The notes beneath the pieces are model-generated. The model searched no databases and was not told where the DNA came from. It was given only the letters and a program-made list of their open reading frames with translations. From Phycisphaerales bacterium (lineage in GTDB: Bacteria > Planctomycetota > Phycisphaerae > Phycisphaerales > SM1A02), in contig JAKVBR010000035.1 of assembly GCA_022447165.1 (NCBI GenBank), positions 5,612-11,928 of the forward strand: a DNA stretch of 6,317 nt. The letters run 5' to 3'. The position numbers and the translations under genes were made by a program. Positions 1 to 6,317 of the stretch are shown piece by piece (position 1 is the first letter of the stretch; each line of letters starts with the position of its first letter).

Positions 1-1
1 A

Positions 2-514
2 GGACCTTCAGACCACACAAACTTTTATCAAGCGGACATGCCAGTCCTTTTCTTCTTTACAGGTCTTACTGACGAGTACCACACTCCGAAGGATCAACCG
101 TACACAACAAATCCCGCAGGTGCAGCCCGACTTGCATCACTGATTAACACGGTTGCCCTTGACCTCGTTGATGAGGAGAAGTTATCGTTTCAAACATCTG
201 CTTCAAGTTCCAGAAGAGGTGGCAGCAGAGGAAGTGCTGCCCCTGCTGCGTCTGTTCGACTTGGTATCCAGCCCTCTTATTCGGCAGAACTTGAAACTGG
301 CATCTTGATTAATGGTGTCAGTGAAGGCACTTCTGCTGAAGATGCAGGACTCCAAGATGGCGATGTACTTCTAGAATGGAATGGCATAGAACTCACCGGC
401 GGAATGGAGTTAATGAATCAACTCCGCGCTGCTAAGCCAGGTGACAAGGCGACTATTCTCGTGCAACGAGATGGGAAAAACATCGACATCGAAGTCACAC
501 TTAAGGCCCCATAA
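2..514 (+). CDS. M28-family zinc peptidase with C-terminal PDZ domain (C-terminal part; 5' end outside window)
   Basis: The open frame runs in from the left edge. The ATG at 38 is internal, because in-frame codons 2-37 read GPSDHTNFYQAD, a conserved family stretch (G-S-D-H followed by F-Y). About 170 residues are visible. Residues 1-45 are the end of the M28 aminopeptidase domain: SDH, a hydrophobic strand PVLFFFTGL, then EYHTPKD, whose His (about residue 27) matches the last zinc ligand of the family. A low-complexity Ser/Arg/Gly/Ala linker follows (about 64-84), then a PDZ domain (about 86-169) with the typical pattern GVSEGTSAEDAGLQDGDVLL and a final V-R-D-G-K strand. M28 enzymes are zinc aminopeptidases or carboxypeptidases, usually exported; the PDZ domain probably binds substrate C-termini or regulates access. 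Export cannot be checked because the N-terminus is missing. The gene converges on rnpB. The domain call is secure; the substrate is unknown. Confidence 0.9.
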   Translation, partial: GPSDHTNFYQADMPVLFFFTGLTDEYHTPKDQPYTTNPAGAARLASLINTVALDLVDEEKLSFQTSASSSRRGGSRGSAAPAASVRLGIQPSYSAELETGILINGVSEGTSAEDAGLQDGDVLLEWNGIELTGGMELMNQLRAAKPGDKATILVQRDGKNIDIEVTLKAP

Positions 515-517
515 TGG

Positions 518-551
518 ACAATCCCCCTGAGTTTTCACTCAGAGGGATTGT
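518..551. terminator. Strong hairpin between convergent M28 gene and rnpB; candidate bidirectional terminator
   Basis: Two 14-nt arms (518-531 and 538-551) pair with a single C/A mismatch around a 6-nt loop, TTTTCA. The hairpin starts 3 nt after the M28 stop codon and ends 8 nt from the 3' end of rnpB, where a terminator serving both convergent genes would be expected. Neither side has a run of T after the stem, so it is not a textbook intrinsic terminator. It may instead protect or help process 3' ends, or act with Rho. The structure is clear; its role is inferred. Confidence 0.6.
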
Positions 552-559
552 ATGAGATC

Positions 560-936
<377 letters not shown>

Positions 937-938
937 AT

Positions 939-944
939 ATTGTA
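939..944 (-). promoter_or_regulatory. Candidate -10 box of the rnpB promoter (TACAAT)
   Basis: On the minus strand TACAAT (five of six matches to TATAAT) lies just upstream of P1, which puts transcription start at about 932-936, consistent with the 5' end of rnpB. The hexamer 17 nt further upstream (about 962-967) is a poor -35 match, and it would overlap the ATG of the divergent gene at 966. Placement is inferred from position and one hexamer only. Confidence 0.5.
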
Positions 945-965
945 TGTCACTTGTACACTGTAGGC

Positions 966-1850
966 ATGGCAAAGAAGCCCATATCTTTTGTCGCATGGAT
1001 TGCGCCATCTCAAACAGACCTTTTATTGGAAGTTCAAAAACTTAAGGGTGTTCAATGTGTTGCTGTTGGCACAAGCGAATTAAACGCGTCAACAGAGATT
1101 GCGAGTGCATTAAACACCGAGCACTGCGCGGACCTTCGCACAATGGTGACGAAATTTGATGATGCTCTCCTTTGGATTGCAGAACCATCAGCATACGACA
1201 GTTCCCTCTGCGAGTTGTTGCGAAGTCGCACATCACCATCAATCACTTCAACACCACTCACAGGCGCACTCATGGAACTCGTAGACGAAGCGGGGAAGAC
1301 ACCTGCCGCGTTTTATGTTCCACTTCTAAGAAGAAGCAATACACATGGCGAGTTACTCGATGACATCGAGCAGTTTGGCTTACCTGAGTTACTCCACATC
1401 ACCATGACATGCGCGCAAGGCGAAGGCACATTAAGTGCCCGGCTCTTTGATGCAATGGACTTTATTGACAACATCATTGGCACGCCTGAAACTGTTTATG
1501 CAGCGTGTGATAGCGAAGTTGTCCCAGAAGAAGCATGCGACTTAAGGGGGAACATGACTGTCCACCTGAAGTTTGCAGACCAACGGAGCGCTACATTATT
1601 GCTCAGTGACCATGCTGAATGGCGCCGTTCAGTTTACGCAGTCAATAAGGGACATTCACTGCTAATGGAAGACGATGCTTCATTGGCTTCGCTCATACAT
1701 GGCGCAATCGCATCTTCCAATGAATTCTCTTCGGGGCATACCCACGCAGATGCGCCTCGCGTCCTTGCACTCTGTGAAGCAGCGCGTCTCAGTTGCCTGA
1801 CTGGGGCACCGGAGCATTCGAGTAGCATTCTTGGAATGTTCGATAGTTAA
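966..1850 (+). CDS. Degenerate Gfo/Idh/MocA-like protein, probably not an active oxidoreductase
   Basis: The protein has 294 aa from the ATG at 966. The frame stays open upstream to an ATG at 882, but that stretch is the 5' domain of rnpB, so the internal MAKKPIS start is preferred; no good Shine-Dalgarno is visible. The order of elements resembles the Gfo/Idh/MocA fold: an N-terminal strand (FVAWIAP, 8-14), a second strand (GVQCVAV, 29-35), a segment like the family's acidic-hydrophobic step (DDALLWIAEPSAYD, 65-78), then a C-terminal half with LFDAMDFIDNIIGTPETVYAA (160-180) like the family's H-L-F-D-L...G-P-V-Y-A block. It ends with LALCEAARLSCLTGAPE (267-283), a common family ending. The N-terminal glycine-rich NAD(P) loop and the E-K-P lysine motif are both missing, so dehydrogenase activity is doubtful; a binding or scaffold role is possible. 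Family membership is inferred from pattern recall, with moderate confidence. No export signal is seen. It is divergent from rnpB and convergent with the operon on the other strand. Confidence 0.6.
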   Translation: MAKKPISFVAWIAPSQTDLLLEVQKLKGVQCVAVGTSELNASTEIASALNTEHCADLRTMVTKFDDALLWIAEPSAYDSSLCELLRSRTSPSITSTPLTGALMELVDEAGKTPAAFYVPLLRRSNTHGELLDDIEQFGLPELLHITMTCAQGEGTLSARLFDAMDFIDNIIGTPETVYAACDSEVVPEEACDLRGNMTVHLKFADQRSATLLLSDHAEWRRSVYAVNKGHSLLMEDDASLASLIHGAIASSNEFSSGHTHADAPRVLALCEAARLSCLTGAPEHSSSILGMFDS

Positions 1851-2587
1851 ATTCCGATTGCTTGGTGCAACGGCACAACAACATCTGGAATAACTCTGTT
1901 TTCTGCAATGTGTTCGATATGACCTGCAAGCCGTCCGAATGTAGAGAGAAATGATTCGACCGAATCAATTGGACCATTCTTTCTTACAGTGAGGTATACG
2001 CTGATTGGTTCATCTTGGAAAATTTGCGTCGCTGTTTCAACAGCACTCGTGCGTGTTTTCACTTCTACGAACGCTTGTAAATCGCATGCTTCGTTAAGCG
2101 CAAAACCGATTCTTGGTTGCACATCAAGGAGCGGTTCGATGTCGTCTGATGCAATTGATGATAGCGGAGAGTTTCCGTAAAGAGATTGCATCACAATTGC
2201 ATTTCTATTTTCTCTTGCGGGTAAATCAAATCCAAATGTTAATTCGATGTACTCAACATGAAGTGGTGAAATTGATAAATAGTACGGCGCTAACTCAAGC
2301 ATGAGCCGATGTAAATCGTACGCATGTTCAATGTGCTCTGGATTGACAAACCCACTACCAATCTGCCTTGGACGAATCCCAATCCACTGATATTGTCCTT
2401 CAAGTTCTGAGGTTTCTAGCGCTACTTCTTGTTCAAATGAGCGTATTCGTTGAAACTCAGGCATCTCCCTTTTTACCCGATCGAATAAATCCGTTGTGTT
2501 CTCTTGGAGTTTAGGAACATCCATGCTCAACATCATTTTTTGGTTGACATAGAAGTCGCTACAAAGCGTTCGGAAGGAGTCAGTCAC
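1847..2587 (-). CDS. Unrecognised 246-aa protein, last gene of the sucC operon
   Basis: I do not recognise this protein. It begins with GTG at 2587; upstream in the same frame a TGA is reached with no other usual start. An AGAAGGA element lies about 16 nt upstream, which is far for a ribosome binding site. The next in-frame ATG (residue 18, position 2536) has no better signal, so the start is uncertain. There is no signal peptide or membrane segment, so it is probably cytoplasmic. Residues 20-60 are charged and likely helical (LQENTTDLFDRVKREMPEFQ). Residues 64-245 alternate short hydrophobic strands with polar turns: YQWIGIRPRQI, HVEYIELTFGFDL, RIGFALN, LQAFVEVKTRT, ISVYLTVRKN. This suggests a mixed alpha/beta fold with a sizeable sheet. 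No catalytic motif, Cys pair or nucleotide loop is evident. It starts 31 nt after the DUF418 stop, so it is probably co-transcribed. Its stop codon overlaps that of the convergent gene. Confidence 0.6.
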   Translation of the reverse strand: MTDSFRTLCSDFYVNQKMMLSMDVPKLQENTTDLFDRVKREMPEFQRIRSFEQEVALETSELEGQYQWIGIRPRQIGSGFVNPEHIEHAYDLHRLMLELAPYYLSISPLHVEYIELTFGFDLPARENRNAIVMQSLYGNSPLSSIASDDIEPLLDVQPRIGFALNEACDLQAFVEVKTRTSAVETATQIFQDEPISVYLTVRKNGPIDSVESFLSTFGRLAGHIEHIAENRVIPDVVVPLHQAIGI

Positions 2588-2618
2588 GCCCCCAATGATA
2601 ACATCCTTCTGTCAAGAA

Positions 2619-3839
2619 TCACAAGCGATTCTTTTGGATTTGCATATACGTTCCACATCGCCACAACCATTCAAGCGGACCAAAACGAAAACGTTTCAAC
2701 CAGAAGATGCTAAAGATGATTTGGAACGCCCAAATTCCAGCAACAACGAACAGCATTTGCCAACGCTCAAGCGAGCCATAGAATCCGAGTCCAACTCCAT
2801 AGAAGAACCAAGTTCCAAGGATCGATTGCATGATGTAGTTCGTCAGCGCCATTCGACCCACTGCTGCAAGACATCTTTGTAACCCTTGCCATACCCCAGT
2901 TTTACAGAAAAGTAAGACAAGGGCAATCCATGCCATCGCCATGAACACCGCCCCAACGATGTTCCAATTGGAATGGGAGAACCTACCTAAAATTGGGTCA
3001 AATCCGCTCTGCACTTTAAAGTGCACCCCTATCAAAATCAGCGGCATTCCAAGAGCAAGACCTATTGTCAGCATCCATGCGTAGAACTTCTTGGATTGAC
3101 GCCCTGATAACACACCCCATTTATAGAGCGCCATCCCGATAAACATGAGACCAGCACCTCGCCAGAACAGGTAAAACGGGAATAGGAAAATCTGCATAAA
3201 GATTGAAATCACTGCACGATGTTGCAATTGGTCCCAGTAACTCCCGAGGTAAGCATCCGTTTCTTCTTGATTCGCTTGACTCAATAACTCAGAGCCAGCT
3301 GTCATTTCTTCAATTGATTCAGGAGGCCAGAATTGGACCGACCAGTGGAACAACTTGTTGATAGTAATGGGAACAATAACTCCCAAGACCACTCCAAGAA
3401 TGACAAGCGTCCCAGGCCTGAACTTCCTGAAAAATGCAATGAAAACGCCGCACAAGGAATAGGTGAACAAGATGTCACCAAACCAAATGAGGTAGGCATG
3501 CAAGAGAGCAATAACAAGAAGCCAACCCATTCTGCTGATTTGCAATCCCCACGCATCGTTTGCTTTTGCAGTGGCACGCTCCATGAAAATGCAGATGCCG
3601 GCTCCAAATAAGATGGAGAAAATTGACATAAACTTGTTGTCTGCAAAGACATGCAAAACAAGCCAGACGTACCAATCGACTCCTTCAGTATCGTTGTACA
3701 CTGATGGGTCTTCGTATGCCCCTAGCACCATTCCAAACGTCACCACATTCATCAGGAGAATGCCAAGAATAGCCACGCCACGAAGCACATCGAGCGAGAC
3801 GATGCGTTCTTTTACTGAGATTGGTGTTGATTGATCCAT
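2619..3839 (-). CDS. DUF418 / YeiB-family polytopic membrane protein
   Basis: This 406-aa inner-membrane protein has about ten hydrophobic segments, roughly at residues 19-42, 57-66, 70-88, 104-120, 122-138, 143-161, 210-245 (probably two), 254-274, 293-311, 331-350 and 362-382. Family signatures are visible in order: LDVLRGVAILGILLMN (16-31) at the start of the first helix, then FADNKFMSIFSILFGAG (65-81). GRMALTNYIMQSI (328-340) follows late in the protein, and the DUF418 hallmark FRFGPLEWLWR (384-394) lies near the C-terminus. The family is related to membrane acyltransferase-like proteins and is often described as a putative transporter or acyltransferase, but no reaction is firmly established, so none is assigned. 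The ATG at 3839 is preceded by an AGAAGAAG stretch at workable spacing. The first 28 nt overlap the end of the HAD phosphatase gene, which suggests translational coupling. Length and motifs indicate an intact gene. Confidence 0.93.
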   Translation of the reverse strand: MDQSTPISVKERIVSLDVLRGVAILGILLMNVVTFGMVLGAYEDPSVYNDTEGVDWYVWLVLHVFADNKFMSIFSILFGAGICIFMERATAKANDAWGLQISRMGWLLVIALLHAYLIWFGDILFTYSLCGVFIAFFRKFRPGTLVILGVVLGVIVPITINKLFHWSVQFWPPESIEEMTAGSELLSQANQEETDAYLGSYWDQLQHRAVISIFMQIFLFPFYLFWRGAGLMFIGMALYKWGVLSGRQSKKFYAWMLTIGLALGMPLILIGVHFKVQSGFDPILGRFSHSNWNIVGAVFMAMAWIALVLLFCKTGVWQGLQRCLAAVGRMALTNYIMQSILGTWFFYGVGLGFYGSLERWQMLFVVAGIWAFQIIFSIFWLKRFRFGPLEWLWRCGTYMQIQKNRL

Positions 3840-4474
3840 TGATACACTTCTTCTGTATTTGACAAATCCTCGACGAGCAAGTCAGGATTTGCAACATTCA
3901 GTGTATCACGACTATGTGAGCCAGTGCAAACTGCAATAACTTTGCAATGAGATGCGTGTCCGCTCGTGACATCATGCACTGTGTCACCAATGAGCACAAC
4001 CGAACCGTCAAACCCCCCAATGGCAACTGGCGGCAAATCTGCACGCTCCCTACCATCACTTCCCCAGGCGCAGTGTGTAAAAATGGATACATCAATGCCG
4101 GCAGCATTCAACTTACACTCCCCTGTTTCCCTCCAATTGCCTGTCACGATACCAAGTGACACTGCATCGTCTGAGTAGCAACGGTGAAGCAGTTCCTTGA
4201 CGCCTGGCAATATCGCCACAGAAACTTCTTTGATGTCTTCTTCAAGAATAGAAGCATATGTATCCCTAAACTCACCTTGCCAACGTTCTGGTTCTGCTAT
4301 GCCGTACTTGAGGCAGATGTCGTTCCAAATGAGTGGATCAAGCCGACCGCCCACTGGAATGTCTTTCAAAGAAAACCGTTTCCCAAACAACACCTCGCCG
4401 GTTTTTTCCATCGAGCGAACACCAATACCCTCGGAAGAGAGCATCGTGCCATCAATGTCAAATAAAACGAGCAT
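3812..4474 (-). CDS. HAD-superfamily hydrolase, phosphoglycolate phosphatase-like
   Basis: This 220-aa soluble protein has the full HAD phosphatase motif set. Motif I is DIDGT at residues 6-10, with D6 the likely nucleophile and D8 the acid/base. Motif II is T111 in IVTGN. The motif III lysine is K121 in GECKLNAAGI, and motif IV is GDTVHD at 163-168. The helical stretch between motifs I and II (about 15-90) is the size and place of a C1 alpha-helical cap, as in phosphoglycolate phosphatase and beta-phosphoglucomutase relatives. The likely reaction is hydrolysis of a small phosphate ester with magnesium; the exact substrate cannot be read from the sequence. Its ATG overlaps the sucC stop by one base (TAATG), with no clear Shine-Dalgarno, so translation probably depends on termination of sucC. 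Superfamily assignment is very secure; substrate is not. A link to succinyl-CoA metabolism is only suggested by position. Confidence 0.93.
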   Translation of the reverse strand: MLVLFDIDGTMLSSEGIGVRSMEKTGEVLFGKRFSLKDIPVGGRLDPLIWNDICLKYGIAEPERWQGEFRDTYASILEEDIKEVSVAILPGVKELLHRCYSDDAVSLGIVTGNWRETGECKLNAAGIDVSIFTHCAWGSDGRERADLPPVAIGGFDGSVVLIGDTVHDVTSGHASHCKVIAVCTGSHSRDTLNVANPDLLVEDLSNTEEVYQWINQHQSQ

Positions 4475-5664
4475 TAAGCGCAGGCAGTTGAGACTGCAGA
4501 TGCAACTTTTGCTGCAGCGTCTTCTAAGTTATCCGCAGTTTGCATCGTAGGCAATTCTGTTTTTGCTGCTTCAAGAATTTCTTTAGCTGCATCTACGTTT
4601 GTGCCTTCAAGTCGAACGACAAGTGGAACGCTAAATCCTACTTCTTTAGCAGCAGCAACAATGGCTTCGGCAATCAAATCACACTGCATGATGCCACCGA
4701 AGATGTTGACAAGAACTCCTTCAACCTTGTCATCTGACAAAATGATGCGAAATGCTTCAGTAACAGTTTCAAGCGTTGCTGCACCACCGACATCTAGGAA
4801 GTTTGCCGGACTGCCACCATGCAATTTAATGATATCCATCGTCGCCATTGCTAACCCCGCACCATTGACGAGACATCCGATGTTGCCATCAAGTGCGATA
4901 AAGTTCAAATCAAACTCTGCAGCCTTCAATTCAGCAGGATTCTCTTCACTTGGGTCAAACATTTCTTGAAGTTCTGGATGTCTAAAGAGCGCGTTGTCAT
5001 CAAAGTTGAACTTTGCGTCAATTGCGAGCACTTCGCCCTCTAGAGTCACAATGAGTGGATTAATCTCAGCGAGTGATGCATCTGTGTCTTCAACTACTTT
5101 TGCAAGTTTCATCATGATGTCGCTTGCTTGGGCATGTTGTGATTCGCTAAAGCCAAGTTCACTTGCAAGCGCATGTGCTTGAGATTCGCTCAACCCATCA
5201 AGAGGGTGAATCGTTGCCTTTTTAATCGCGTCTGGATTCTCGTGAGCGACGGTCTCAATCTCAACACCACCCTCACTTGATGCAATCAGTACATTAGAAC
5301 CCGATGCACGATCAGTTGTGATTGCAAGGTAGTATTCACTTTCGATATCAACGCCATCTGCGATTAGCACTTTAGTGACTTCAAGACCTTCAGGACCTGT
5401 TTGAACAGAGACCATTTTGTTTGAGAACATGAACGCAGCAGCTTCATCAACTTCTTCGATTGTTCTGCAGAGTTTCACAAAGCCCGCCTTACCCCTACCG
5501 CCTGCATGTACTTGCGCTTTGACGACGAGTAGTGTTGCTCCATTTTCAAGGAGTTGTTGTGCTGCATCATGTGCTTCACTCGGCGAAGTGACCATCGTGC
5601 CAGCTGGCACAGGTACGCCTGCGTCTGAAAGAATTTGTCTTGCTTGGTATTCGTGTATTTTCAT
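4474..5664 (-). CDS. sucC: Succinyl-CoA synthetase, beta subunit (ADP/GDP-forming)
   Basis: The beta subunit of succinate-CoA ligase works with SucD in the TCA cycle to interconvert succinyl-CoA and succinate while making ATP or GTP, in the cytoplasm. The protein is 396 aa from the ATG at 5664, close to the usual 385-400. A 12-residue upstream extension to 5700 is rejected because MKIHEYQARQIL is the standard N-terminus. The N-terminal half is an ATP-grasp domain: KAQVHAGGRGKAGFVK (49-64), EINPL (200-204) and DAKFNFDDNALFR (216-228), which carries metal and nucleotide ligands. The C-terminal half is the ligase domain: NGAGLAMATMD (267-277), GGSPANFLDVGGAA (283-296), VNIFGGIMQCDLIA (319-332) and RLEGTNVDAAKEIL (351-364). 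The family usually reads DVGGGA; here the third glycine is Ala. It heads a minus-strand operon with a HAD phosphatase. sucD is not in the window, which is unusual because the two are often adjacent. Confidence 0.98.
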   Translation of the reverse strand: MKIHEYQARQILSDAGVPVPAGTMVTSPSEAHDAAQQLLENGATLLVVKAQVHAGGRGKAGFVKLCRTIEEVDEAAAFMFSNKMVSVQTGPEGLEVTKVLIADGVDIESEYYLAITTDRASGSNVLIASSEGGVEIETVAHENPDAIKKATIHPLDGLSESQAHALASELGFSESQHAQASDIMMKLAKVVEDTDASLAEINPLIVTLEGEVLAIDAKFNFDDNALFRHPELQEMFDPSEENPAELKAAEFDLNFIALDGNIGCLVNGAGLAMATMDIIKLHGGSPANFLDVGGAATLETVTEAFRIILSDDKVEGVLVNIFGGIMQCDLIAEAIVAAAKEVGFSVPLVVRLEGTNVDAAKEILEAAKTELPTMQTADNLEDAAAKVASAVSTACA

Positions 5665-5673
5665 GGAATCGCC

Positions 5674-5680
5674 TATTATA
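5674..5680. promoter_or_regulatory. Overlapping bidirectional -10 elements between sucC and the thioredoxin-like gene
   Basis: The stretch CTATTATATC contains TATAAT on the minus strand (5680-5675, a perfect -10 consensus) and TATTAT on the plus strand (5674-5679, five of six). It lies in the 39-bp gap between two divergent starts. Neither direction shows a convincing -35 at 16-18 bp. If the minus-strand box is used, transcription would begin about 4-5 nt before the sucC ATG, so the mRNA would be almost leaderless. Predicted from sequence only. Confidence 0.4.
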
Positions 5681-5690
5681 TCGCAAACAA

Positions 5691-5695
5691 AAGGA
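5691..5695 (+). promoter_or_regulatory. Ribosome binding site of the thioredoxin-like gene
   Basis: AAGGA sits 8 nt before the ATG at 5704. It selects this start over the in-frame upstream ATG at 5635, which lies inside sucC, and over the ATG at 5725 (residue 8). Confidence 0.7.
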
Positions 5696-5703
5696 AACAT
5701 CTC

Positions 5704-6291
5704 ATGGCAGAAACACCATCAACAATGATTAATCTTGGAACCCCAATCCCCTCATTCACATTGAAGGATTGCCATGGAAATGAGTGGACCAAATGCTCCC
5801 ACGCCAGAGGAACTCTTGTCATCTTCATGTGCAATCACTGCCCATTTGTGGTCCACATTGCAAGCATTCTTCCAACGATTCATGATGCTTGCACAGAAGC
5901 CGGCATCCAGATGGTTGGCATCAACTCAAATGACATTGAGAACTACCCTGCCGATTCTCCTGAAAACATGGTGAGCACAGCAGAGGCATACAATTGGACC
6001 TTCCCTTACTTGTTCGATGCAGACCAAAGCGTCGCAAAGCAGTTTGATGCAGCATGTACGCCCGATGTATTCCTTTATGACCAATCTGGCAACCTCTTTT
6101 ATAGAGGGCAGTTAGACGATTCTAGGCCTCAGAGTGGCACTGAAAGTGAGGGTAAGGACCTCCTAGAAGCGATTGAGTTACTCAAAACTGCTCGCCCAGC
6201 ACCCGAAAATCAGAAACCCTCAATCGGCTGCAATATCAAATGGAAGCCGGACGCTGCCCCGGAGTACTTTGATCCCAACGGCACGGCTTGA
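5704..6291 (+). CDS. Thioredoxin-fold (AhpC/TSA-like) family protein with CNHC redox motif
   Basis: This 195-aa protein starts at the ATG at 5704, chosen for its AAGGA ribosome binding site. It opens with INLGTPIPSFTLKDCHGNEW (9-28), the standard beta-strand opening of peroxiredoxin/TlpA-type thioredoxin folds. The redox motif follows: FMCNHCPFV (41-49), with C43 and C46 forming a C-x-x-C pair directly before Pro. Next come NSNDIENYPADSPENM (74-89) and a cis-proline region CTPDVFLYD (118-126). YRGQLDDSRP (133-142) and PSIGCNIKWKP (172-182) near the end are hallmarks of a widespread uncharacterised bacterial thioredoxin family. There are seven cysteines in all (23, 31, 43, 46, 63, 118, 176). 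There is no signal peptide, so it should work in the cytoplasm as a thiol-disulfide oxidoreductase or peroxide-handling enzyme; the partner is unknown. It is divergent from sucC. No terminator is visible in the remaining 26 bases. Family assignment is secure; exact activity is not. Confidence 0.93.
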   Translation: MAETPSTMINLGTPIPSFTLKDCHGNEWTKCSHARGTLVIFMCNHCPFVVHIASILPTIHDACTEAGIQMVGINSNDIENYPADSPENMVSTAEAYNWTFPYLFDADQSVAKQFDAACTPDVFLYDQSGNLFYRGQLDDSRPQSGTESEGKDLLEAIELLKTARPAPENQKPSIGCNIKWKPDAAPEYFDPNGTA

Positions 6292-6317
6292 CCGTTCATG
6301 AGATCTGAAAGGTTTTT

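Noticed and set aside
38..40. ATG at 38 as the start of the first gene
   Set aside because: The in-frame codons before it encode the conserved GPSDH stretch of M28 peptidases, so the gene begins outside the window.
5665..5700. Twelve-residue N-terminal extension of SucC starting at 5700
   Set aside because: The family N-terminus is MKIHEYQA; the extension runs through the spacer and over the ribosome binding site of the divergent gene.
5635..5703. Upstream start at 5635 for the thioredoxin-like gene
   Set aside because: It would begin inside sucC, while AAGGA sits at proper spacing before the ATG at 5704, and the family opening follows directly.
6292..6317. Terminator after the thioredoxin-like gene (ends in TTTTT)
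   Set aside because: A T run is present at the edge, but no paired stem precedes it in the visible bases; the window ends too early to judge.

Overview
The window looks like an ordinary, gene-dense bacterial chromosome segment with moderate GC. It holds six protein genes (one cut by the left edge) and one structural RNA. I found no mobile element, CRISPR array, tRNA or phage gene, and nothing I would call a new defence or mobile system. The combination of an M28 peptidase with a C-terminal PDZ domain, a degenerate Gfo/Idh/MocA-like protein and a Type A RNase P RNA would fit a planctomycete, perhaps a marine Phycisphaerae-like lineage. That placement is a low-confidence inference from gene content, not from a phylogenetic marker.

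Layout. From the left edge to 514 (+) is the C-terminal part of a secreted or periplasmic-type M28 zinc peptidase ending in a PDZ domain. A strong hairpin (518-551) separates it from rnpB, the RNase P RNA, on the minus strand (560-936). rnpB is nearly complete in its consensus elements: P1, P2, P3, the conserved cores, and the GNRA loops L14 and L18. Divergent from rnpB, with only 29 bp between, is a plus-strand gene (966-1850) for a protein shaped like a Gfo/Idh/MocA oxidoreductase but without the usual cofactor and catalytic signatures.

From 5664 down to 1847 the minus strand carries a compact four-gene run that reads as one operon: sucC (succinyl-CoA synthetase beta subunit), a HAD-family phosphatase (start overlaps the sucC stop as TAATG), a DUF418/YeiB-like membrane protein (28-nt overlap) and an unrecognised 246-aa protein (31-nt gap). 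The last gene ends tail-to-tail with the plus-strand gene, their stop codons sharing the palindrome TTAA. The partner gene sucD is not next to sucC. Divergent from sucC, across a 39-bp gap, is a cytoplasmic thioredoxin-fold protein (5704-6291, +) with a CNHC redox motif. The last 26 bases hold nothing I can identify.

Functionally the segment mixes housekeeping (tRNA maturation, TCA cycle, proteolysis) with probable redox and phosphatase functions. Only the minus-strand operon has an arrangement that suggests co-regulation. Intergenic spaces are all under 50 bp, so promoters must overlap neighbouring genes or be very compact.
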